Below the pieces are notes generated by a model, which worked only from the letters and a program-made list of their open reading frames with translations, did no database searches and was not told the origin of the DNA. Positions 1 to 4,824 of a stretch of 10,654 nucleotides of DNA are shown piece by piece. Origin of the DNA: JBBFMJ01 sp037441225 (lineage in GTDB: Bacteria; Acidobacteriota; Thermoanaerobaculia; UBA2201); assembly GCA_037441225.1 (NCBI GenBank), contig JBBISU010000102.1, positions 1 to 10,654 on the forward strand. The letters are read 5' to 3'. Position 1 is the stretch's first letter. The number at the start of each line of letters is the position of its first letter. Position numbers and translations under genes: made by a program.

Positions 1-4
1 GATA

Positions 5-20
5 ATACAATATATTGTAT
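5..20. repeat. Perfect 16-bp palindrome
   Basis: The sequence reads ATACAATA followed by its exact reverse complement TATTGTAT. It could be a dimeric-regulator site or cruciform, but it is composed almost only of A and T in an AT-rich genome and lies at the window edge, so its gene context is not visible. Confidence 0.3.
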
Positions 21-90
21 AACAATTTTAAAAATTTTAATTACCAGACAGTCTCATAAAGGTTGCGGCTACATTATGTTAAATCAAAAA

Positions 91-121
91 TTGTGTTGGT
101 ATGTTTTGGGAAACTTATAAT
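91..121 (+). promoter_or_regulatory. Possible promoter reading into the structured block
   Basis: A perfect TATAAT lies at 116-121. The only -35-like hexamer upstream is TTGTGT at 91-96, with a 19-bp spacer, which is longer than the usual 16-18. A transcript from here would begin near 128 and run into the hairpin-rich block. In such AT-rich DNA a chance TATAAT is common, so this rests mainly on its position. Confidence 0.25.
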
Positions 122-257
122 AAAACAATTATATAGAAATTAACGCTCACATAGATTCAAAAATGGATTATTTTTCAAAGGGGCGATAAAAATGGTAAAA
201 TCTATTAAGGGAATAAGTTCCCCAAACATAGGAAGCAGTCAGCCTCGTTGTGACCCC

Positions 258-296
258 AAAATAAAAACCAGCAGGCTGAACAAGTTCAACCCCTGC
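258..296 (-). terminator. Possible terminator of the secreted-protein operon
   Basis: Read on the minus strand, GCAGG (296-292) pairs with CCTGC (275-271), and inside it TGAA/TTCA continues the stem around a CTTG loop with a small asymmetric bulge. It is followed by TGG and then TTTTTATTTT (267-258). That is the form of an intrinsic terminator for transcripts coming from the minus-strand genes at 558-2782, though it lies about 260 nt beyond the last stop codon. The same bases belong to the candidate structured RNA, so one reading may exclude the other. Confidence 0.35.
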
Positions 297-310
297 CGAA
301 CCCAAAACTC

Positions 311-339
311 CTCTTTGAAAAATTAAATTTTTCAAAGAG
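311..339. repeat. 13-bp perfect hairpin
   Basis: CTCTTTGAAAAAT at 311-323 is followed after three bases (TAA) by its exact complement at 327-339. Neither strand has a proper T-run after the stem, so it is not a typical intrinsic terminator. The left arm also matches 170-183 as an alternative partner. Confidence 0.6.
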
Positions 340-557
340 AGTTAATAAAGATATTTGGAATGGATGAGAAAATTTAAATCAATTTTAATAAAGCAAAAAA
401 GCTAGTGGACTAATGAAAAAAATAAAGCCTTATATTTACTGCATTTCCAAGCAATCAATGGTTGAAGTTTGGTAAAAAGTGAATTACGCCTTTGTTTTTT
501 TATAAAAAATATTCCTAATTTATTTTTCCAAAAGAAAATAGAATCTGCCAGGTTTGA

Positions 558-1862
558 TTAAAAAGGTCTTCTGTGCTTGCCTTTTCCCCTGCAAAAAACT
601 TCTGAATTTCCTTTTATATCTTCAAGATAAAAATTTGAATCTGATACAGAAATGTTATTATAATCACTAAATGTTATTATATTTACCTCTGTTTCTTCAA
701 CTTCAAAGGTGTTATATTCTTGAAGATTTATAGGATTTAGCCCACATCCTTCAATGTTCCCATCTTTGTCCATCCTGCCAATTAAAGCATATCCTATAGG
801 AAAATGTTCATCTGTTTTAACTCCCCCTGAAAATACAAAATATCCTTCGCTATCTTTGATCACACTTGTCCCAGAATTTTTAAAACCTAAATCATAGTAC
901 CTTTGCCATAAATTATTTCCATTTGAATCAATTTTATAAATCCAAAAAAACTGGGGCGGATAATAATAATGAGTGGGACCTCCTTTTAAAATAATTGCCC
1001 CATCTCCTTCAATTGACACAAATTCAGAATATATATTTGCAAATCCTTTCTTCCATAAAATTCCTTTTTCTGGATTTTTTTCAATTATCCAAGTAAAAGG
1101 AGTTTGCTTGAAGTATAGGCCATTCCCATAAATTATCTCATTTCCATTTTCCTTAAATATCACCACAGCGCCATTATGGGCATTTGGAAATAGCATATTT
1201 GGGTCTTTAATGTTGTATTTTTTTTGTTCATAAATGTTTAAATTTTTATCTAATTTTATGATAACACCATCCCAATTATCATTAAAATATACACTTCCAT
1301 TTAAATAAATAAAACCATCACGATAAACATTAATCCCAATGCCATAACTGTTACAACTCTTTGCAAAGATTAAATCCCCATCCTTTGATATTTTCATTAT
1401 AATTGATCTCTTATTAGTGGAACCATAAAAAAAAACTGTAATTAAAAATCCATCTTCAAGCTCTATTATATCACCTGGATACAAATATTCACCTTCTTCC
1501 AGAGAAAAATCATATTCCTTTTGCCAAAGGATTGATAAATTTTCATTTATCTTCATTATAATTAATTTTTGAGATTTATATACTCCAAAAAATATGTAGT
1601 TTAAATCCTTTGTTTTTGACATCTTAGGATCCAATAATAATTCTGAAAATTTTTTTTCCATCAATAAATTTCCATTTTTATCCATTTCTATAATTCCTAA
1701 AAAGCTTTTATACTCAATATAATCAGACCCAAGCATTGCCAAATGATATTTACCCTTTTCAACTTCTATTATATCTTCTGATAAATTATAAGGCATAAGT
1801 TCGTACTTTGCTAAAAAAGTGCTGAAATATAAACCAATATTTAAAATTAAATAAAATAACAT
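558..1862 (-). CDS. Secreted beta-propeller-like repeat protein
   Basis: This 434-residue protein begins with a hydrophobic segment (residues 1-18) that looks like a signal peptide with few charges, so export is likely. After it come about six copies of a blade-like motif of the form K-I-D-x-[ND]-G-[ND]-x-x-W-x-[KR]-x-[YF]: near residues 60-72, 103-117, 156-169, 202-215, 308-323 and 362-370. This resembles the seven- or eight-bladed propeller proteins in which each blade ends with a structural Asp/Asn-Gly turn. Cysteines at 170, 373 and 424 could form a disulfide near the C-terminus, which ends in a basic GKGKHRRPF tail. No catalytic motif is visible and the function is unknown. An in-frame TAA lies just upstream of the ATG, fixing the longest start; there is no clear Shine-Dalgarno site. 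Only 11 bp separate it from the stop of the upstream gene, so the two are probably one transcript with translational coupling. Confidence 0.8.
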   Translation of the reverse strand: MLFYLILNIGLYFSTFLAKYELMPYNLSEDIIEVEKGKYHLAMLGSDYIEYKSFLGIIEMDKNGNLLMEKKFSELLLDPKMSKTKDLNYIFFGVYKSQKLIIMKINENLSILWQKEYDFSLEEGEYLYPGDIIELEDGFLITVFFYGSTNKRSIIMKISKDGDLIFAKSCNSYGIGINVYRDGFIYLNGSVYFNDNWDGVIIKLDKNLNIYEQKKYNIKDPNMLFPNAHNGAVVIFKENGNEIIYGNGLYFKQTPFTWIIEKNPEKGILWKKGFANIYSEFVSIEGDGAIILKGGPTHYYYPPQFFWIYKIDSNGNNLWQRYYDLGFKNSGTSVIKDSEGYFVFSGGVKTDEHFPIGYALIGRMDKDGNIEGCGLNPINLQEYNTFEVEETEVNIITFSDYNNISVSDSNFYLEDIKGNSEVFCRGKGKHRRPF

Positions 1863-1873
1863 ACAATTTTATT

Positions 1874-2782
1874 TTAAACAATAATTGCTTTTTCTGCAAA
1901 ATAACCTATGCTTTTCCCAATATAAGAATAATTTCCATATCCTAATATATAACCCTTTTCAGTGTCATATTCCATAGGTATCCATTCTCCTGTTGACCTC
2001 TTAAAAACATACGCATTGTAATTTGTACCTGTTGGGCTTGAAAGAACTATGTATGGTTCAGTAGTTTGTTTCTTAATTTTAAACAAAAATACATTTACAT
2101 TACCAATTGAATCCGGATTGCAAACATATTTTCCATCAGGGTTTAATATTTTTTCAGGACAAGGAGGATTTTCTGGAGATGGGATGGGTTTTTCTCTCCA
2201 CACTTCAAAATAAATATAAAACCAGGAGCCCCTGTCAACAGCTGCAACTCTGGCAACTCCCCCACAACAAGTGCATCTGGACATATTTTCATCTGCAATT
2301 GAAAGAATTTTATATGCCTGGCTATAATATGTAGAAGTTGTTCCATATCTATATTCTATACTTCCTTTAAAAATATCTGCATTTCTATGTGAATAAAAAA
2401 GATATATCCTGTTGTTATATCCTGTATCTTTTATTACATCAGGCCCAGCGTAGCCATCATTTTCAAATTGCTCATCTACCTCCCCACAAGGATAAGCATA
2501 GCAACTCCATTGTATTCCATTGTATGTCCATTGACCTGTTTGGGAATTCCTCTGATGCTTTCCAATACCATCTGTTGGATTTGGACTGCATAAACCACAC
2601 TGTGAGAAAGTTATATATTTTCCACTTGGACAGGAGGTAGGACCTGAATCTGCACAAAAAATACTTGCATCATAACAATAAGGATTGCCACTCAAAACTG
2701 GGTTATAAAGTTGGGTAACCTTATACTTTGAAAATCCATAAATAGAGAAGAAAAAATAAAGAAAATAAAAAATTTTTTTCAT
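1874..2782 (-). CDS. Secreted cysteine-rich protein of unknown function
   Basis: The protein has 302 residues. Residues 1-18 (MKKIF then a Phe/Tyr-rich stretch) form a signal peptide, so it should be exported. It has 12 cysteines: 36, 43, 51, 62, 65, 94, 99, 170, 172, 173, 208 and 221. They cluster in an N-terminal half (seven), a CTCC group and a pair flanking a proline-rich linker (198-210), which suggests several disulfides. Residues 110-145 contain GPDVIKD and an aromatic Y-L-F-Y-S strand reminiscent of the repeats in five-bladed propeller glycosidases, but the active-site pattern is not evident and I do not assign that function. The ATG is preceded by a strong AAGGAGG about 7 nt upstream (2789-2795). 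It is the first gene of a minus-strand pair with the propeller-like protein, and both are likely envelope or extracellular proteins. Confidence 0.8.
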   Translation of the reverse strand: MKKIFYFLYFFFSIYGFSKYKVTQLYNPVLSGNPYCYDASIFCADSGPTSCPSGKYITFSQCGLCSPNPTDGIGKHQRNSQTGQWTYNGIQWSCYAYPCGEVDEQFENDGYAGPDVIKDTGYNNRIYLFYSHRNADIFKGSIEYRYGTTSTYYSQAYKILSIADENMSRCTCCGGVARVAAVDRGSWFYIYFEVWREKPIPSPENPPCPEKILNPDGKYVCNPDSIGNVNVFLFKIKKQTTEPYIVLSSPTGTNYNAYVFKRSTGEWIPMEYDTEKGYILGYGNYSYIGKSIGYFAEKAIIV

Positions 2783-2810
2783 ACAACCTCCTTAAAATAA
2801 ATTTCAAGAA

Positions 2811-2836
2811 ATTATACAAAAAAAAACGGTTGTCAA
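2811..2836 (-). promoter_or_regulatory. Possible promoter with its -35 box in the IS end
   Basis: On the minus strand TTGACA (2836-2831) is part of the left inverted repeat of the insertion sequence, and a perfect TATAAT follows at 2816-2811. The spacer is only 14 bp, shorter than the 16-18 preferred by sigma-70-type polymerase, so either the TATAAT acts with another -35 or the promoter is weak. Transcription would start near 2804 and give a short leader carrying the AAGGAGG site of the cysteine-rich protein gene. Confidence 0.35.
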
Positions 2837-2837
2837 G
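2830..2837 (+). repeat. Left terminal inverted repeat of the IS
   Basis: TTGTCAAG is the exact reverse complement of 3563-3570. Further in, CGTTG (2848-2852) and GCAACTTTAA (2866-2875) reappear inverted at the right end. Confidence 0.55.
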
Positions 2838-2932
2838 GGGGATTTGTCGTTGTAATTTTAAAATAGCAACTTTAATTTCAACTTTAAAATGAAACTCTTT
2901 AATTCAAAATTACTTCCAGAAAGGAGGTTAAT

Positions 2933-3584
2933 ATGCAGACCAATTTGGAGGACAAAATGATAAACTTAGCAAAGGTTTTTTACCTTATAGAAAACAAGGT
3001 TTTAAACTTAAAAGAAGGTTCAAAAATTCTAAACTATTCATACTGGCATTTTACAAGAATCTTTAAAAAATATAAAGAAGTAGGTATAAAAGGATTGTTC
3101 AAAAGAACAAGGAAAAGGAAGAGGAAAATTAGAAGCAAAAAATATAGAAATTTTTAAAAGTTATTATTTAAATCTTTCAAGATCTCAAATGTCTCTACTT
3201 TTATACTTTTTGAAGCAAGATTTTCCTGATTTTCCATCCATTTCTGGTGAATGGGCAAGAAGAATTTTAATTGATGAAGGATTATATTCACCTGGAAAAA
3301 GAAAGAAGATATTTCGTAAAAGATTTGAAATGTATTTTCCTGGAATTTTTGTGTAAGGTGATTTTTCCTTTGGAAAAATTGACATAATATTTATGCCATC
3401 TTCCTCTTTTTCCTTATATCATAATGATAAACCTTTAAAATTTAAAATCCTTACCCTTATTTTAAATGAAAATATGCTAAAATCTAATGATCTATCTTAT
3501 GAAAAAGTTGTCTTTTTTAGTTGTATTCTCTTTTGCTATTTAAAGTTGCAGCAACGCACTTACTTGACAAATCTCTTTTTTTAA
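2933..3584 (+). pseudogene. Broken helix-turn-helix DDE transposase
   Basis: The first part (2933-3157, 74 codons) begins with an ATG behind GAAAGGAGG and encodes a helix-turn-helix domain (LKEGSKILNYS, then HFTRIFKKYKEVGIKGLF) followed by a basic Arg/Lys run. That frame stops at 3155. The sequence resumes in the +1 frame from about 3115 to 3353, with the typical second DNA-binding part (SGEWARRILIDEGLYSPGKR, then FRKRFEMYFPG). At 3354 a TAA follows FPGIFV. Reading it as CAA would give V-Q-G-D, the usual setting of the first catalytic Asp of IS481/ISNCY-type DDE transposases. The frame stays open after the stop to 3584, but similarity fades after about 3500 and the other catalytic acidic residues are missing. 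Two inactivating changes plus truncation mean it cannot be active. Confidence 0.7.
3563..3570 (-). repeat. Right terminal inverted repeat of the IS
   Basis: CTTGACAA is complementary to the left end. Just inside it, GTTGCAGCAAC (3545-3555) is an odd-length palindrome centred on one base. The repeat contains TTGACA facing outward to the RDD gene. Confidence 0.55.
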
Positions 3585-3592
3585 GGCATATT
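3564..3592 (+). promoter_or_regulatory. IS-end hybrid promoter for the RDD gene
   Basis: A consensus -35 box TTGACA (3564-3569) supplied by the IS right end is followed after exactly 17 bp by CATATT (3587-3592, four of six matches to TATAAT). Counting from the last base of that box as -7 places +1 at 3599, the A of the ATG of the RDD gene. This would give a leaderless message, which agrees with the absence of a well-placed Shine-Dalgarno site. Confidence 0.5.
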
Positions 3593-3598
3593 TATTGG

Positions 3599-4006
3599 AT
3601 GAAAACATACTTTAAGGGATTACGACTTGCTGCTTTTTTAATTGATACACTTTTAACTACTATTTTAATTTTGATATTAGAAAATTTACTTTGTGCCTTT
3701 TTTTTAAAAATATTTCCAAAAATTACAATTCCAATCTATATAACTTGGATAATTTTTATTATTTTGGGAGTTGCTTATATATTATTTAAAGATGGTTTTA
3801 ATGGCAAGTCAATTGGAAAAAGAATTATGGGATTGATTGTCCTTCAAAAAGATAGAAAGCCCTGCAATTTTAAATCTTCTTTTTTAAGAAATTTTCTTTT
3901 ATTTATTCCATTAATAAATTTATATGAAATTTATCTGTTTTTAAGTAATCCCTCAAGACCTCGGTTAGGTGAAAAAATTTCAAATACAAAAATTGAAGAA
4001 ACCTAA
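3599..4006 (+). CDS. Small RDD-family membrane protein
   Basis: The chosen start gives 135 residues. A frame extends upstream to an ATG at 3521, but those codons lie inside the IS remnant, and the RDD homology begins right after the 3599 ATG. The RDD signature is seen as R9 in RLAAFLID with D16, then KDGFNGKSIGKRIMGL (residues 64-79) and RPRLGEKISNT near the end. Three hydrophobic stretches (about 9-36, 42-63 and 99-116) indicate a polytopic inner-membrane protein. RDD proteins are of varied or unknown role; some have been linked to ion or osmolyte transport and I cannot be more precise. It is followed after 37 bp by a secreted repeat protein and the two are probably co-transcribed. Confidence 0.8.
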   Translation: MKTYFKGLRLAAFLIDTLLTTILILILENLLCAFFLKIFPKITIPIYITWIIFIILGVAYILFKDGFNGKSIGKRIMGLIVLQKDRKPCNFKSSFLRNFLLFIPLINLYEIYLFLSNPSRPRLGEKISNTKIEET

Positions 4007-4043
4007 ACACTGAAATTTTCGTTTATACTTTGAGGAGGTAAAA

Positions 4044-4790
4044 ATGAAATTTTTAATAACTTTCATACTTTTTTCTTTTAATTTGTTTTCTTTTGAAGAA
4101 ATAATTAAAAAAGAACTTTCTTCAAAAGGAATTGAAAAGTTATGGGTTGAAAATGTAAATGGTGATATTGAAGTTTTAGGATATGAAGAAGAATTGATCT
4201 TAATAGAAGCAACAAAAGTAGCAAAGAAAAAAGAGTATTTAAAAAATCTAAATGTAATTATTGAAAGAGAAGGAAAAACACTTCACATTTCAACAAAACA
4301 TACAAGATCTTACCTTTTGGGATTTCTTCCAGTTAAAATGGGTGGGAGCGTAAAATACAAGATATTTATTCCAAAAAATGTAAATCTTGATATAGAAACT
4401 GTAAATGGGAATATTTTTGTAGAAAAAGTTGAAGGAAATATTAAAGGTGAAAGTGTAAATGGAAATTTAACTTTAAAAGAGATTTCAGGAAAAGGAAATT
4501 TTGAAACAGTAAATGGGGAAATAAGATCTGAAATTTTGAACAATGTCCCTAATTTAAGAGTAGAAAGCGTAAATGGAGATATTTATATAAAGGCAGAAAA
4601 AAATTTAAATGCTAATTACTCAATTGAAGTTGTAAACGGAAAAATAAAGTTAATTCCTTCAATTATGGAAATAAAATCTTCAACACCAAAAGAAATAAGT
4701 GGAAAATGGGGAAAAGGGGAAGGAGAAATTCATATTGAAACAGTAAACGGAGATGTTACAATAGAATTTGGTGAAAGCAATATAATTTAG
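4044..4790 (+). CDS. Secreted DUF4097-type beta-repeat protein
   Basis: The protein has 248 residues with a signal peptide at 1-17 and a strong GAGGAGG site (4032-4038) six nt before the ATG. The mature part repeats E-x-V-N-G-[DN]-[IV] seven times (VNG at residues 38, 120, 138, 156, 176, 197 and 234), with intervening beta-strand-like stretches of about 16-20 residues in the middle five. This is the pattern of DUF4097/DUF2154-like putative adhesin proteins, which form a right-handed beta-helix-like stack outside the cytoplasmic membrane. In other bacteria such proteins often sit beside membrane or regulatory proteins of envelope stress systems; here the neighbour is an RDD protein. No enzymatic residues are visible. 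The codons of the repeat are strikingly uniform (GTAAATGG or GTAAACGG), suggesting growth by internal duplication. Confidence 0.8.
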   Translation: MKFLITFILFSFNLFSFEEIIKKELSSKGIEKLWVENVNGDIEVLGYEEELILIEATKVAKKKEYLKNLNVIIEREGKTLHISTKHTRSYLLGFLPVKMGGSVKYKIFIPKNVNLDIETVNGNIFVEKVEGNIKGESVNGNLTLKEISGKGNFETVNGEIRSEILNNVPNLRVESVNGDIYIKAEKNLNANYSIEVVNGKIKLIPSIMEIKSSTPKEISGKWGKGEGEIHIETVNGDVTIEFGESNII

Positions 4791-4824
4791 TATTTTATCA
4801 AATATTGCAATTAGTAGTTTGATT

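Larger units (their letters stand above)
170..339 (+). ncRNA. Candidate structured RNA of unknown family
   Basis: The interval 205-303 is about 48% G+C (48 of 99 bases counted), against roughly 30% around it, a common mark of structured RNA in AT-rich genomes. Visible helices are: 170-183 with 310-323 (14 bp, one G-U, closing a domain of about 154 nt); GGGAA/TTCCC at 209-213 and 218-222 with loop TAAG; CAGCCT at 240-245 with AGGCTG at 273-278; and GCAGG/CCTGC at 271-275 and 292-296 with an inner TGAA/TTCA. The 310-323 strand can instead pair with 327-339. I compared it by eye with SRP RNA, 6S, tmRNA, RNase P and the cobalamin and TPP riboswitches, and none fits. Strand is assumed. It could also be just a terminator plus decayed mobile DNA. 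Confidence 0.3.
1..557. other. 557-bp region without a protein gene
   Basis: No convincing coding frame is present on either strand. It contains a perfect 16-bp AT-rich palindrome at the left edge, a possible TATAAT promoter box near 116, a relatively GC-rich hairpin-bearing block (about 170-340, entered separately), and AT-rich sequence from 345 to 557 in which I see no convincing signal. The minus-strand secreted-protein genes end at its right side, so part of it is their 3' untranslated region. It may also hold decayed mobile-element sequence, as noted in the findings. Confidence 0.6.
2830..3570 (+). mobile_element. Decayed insertion sequence, about 741 bp
   Basis: The ends are perfect 8-bp inverted repeats, TTGTCAAG at 2830-2837 and CTTGACAA at 3563-3570. 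Weaker inverted similarity continues inward: both ends have CGTTG and then GCAACTTTAA in the same order, separated by different spacers. Between them lies only a broken DDE-type transposase with an N-terminal helix-turn-helix. Functional elements of this kind (ISNCY/IS481-like) are usually well over 1 kb, so this copy is probably internally deleted. I see no clear target-site duplication in the flanks, consistent with an old insertion. Each end has an outward TTGACA that may drive the neighbouring gene. Confidence 0.6.

Noticed and set aside
205..303. SRP RNA, cobalamin or TPP riboswitch
   Set aside because: GGAAGCAG recalls SRP helix 8 and TTAAGGGAATAAG recalls a cobalamin element, but the rest of the conserved cores (the CAGGTC/GGAAGG loop, the B12 box, the CTGAGA and ACCTGAT boxes) are absent.
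488..503. Terminator at the GCCTTTG-T7 stretch
   Set aside because: A T-run is present, but I find no stable stem directly before it on the plus strand.
3109..3146. Programmed frameshift in the transposase
   Set aside because: Known IS shifts on A-rich slippery runs are mostly -1. This one needs +1, and a second in-frame stop follows, so simple decay is more likely.
3393..3584. A separate 63-codon gene
   Set aside because: It is in the same frame as the transposase segment that ends at the TAA at 3354 and has no upstream ribosome binding site. It is better read as the continuation of the pseudogene.
3521..3598. A longer start for the RDD gene
   Set aside because: These 26 codons overlap the IS right end and are not RDD-like, whereas the homology and a promoter-proximal ATG fit 3599.
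4797..4823. Bidirectional terminator between the convergent DUF4097 and helicase genes
   Set aside because: ATCAAA/TTTGAT can form six weak A-T-rich pairs around a 15-nt loop without proper T-runs, too weak to call.
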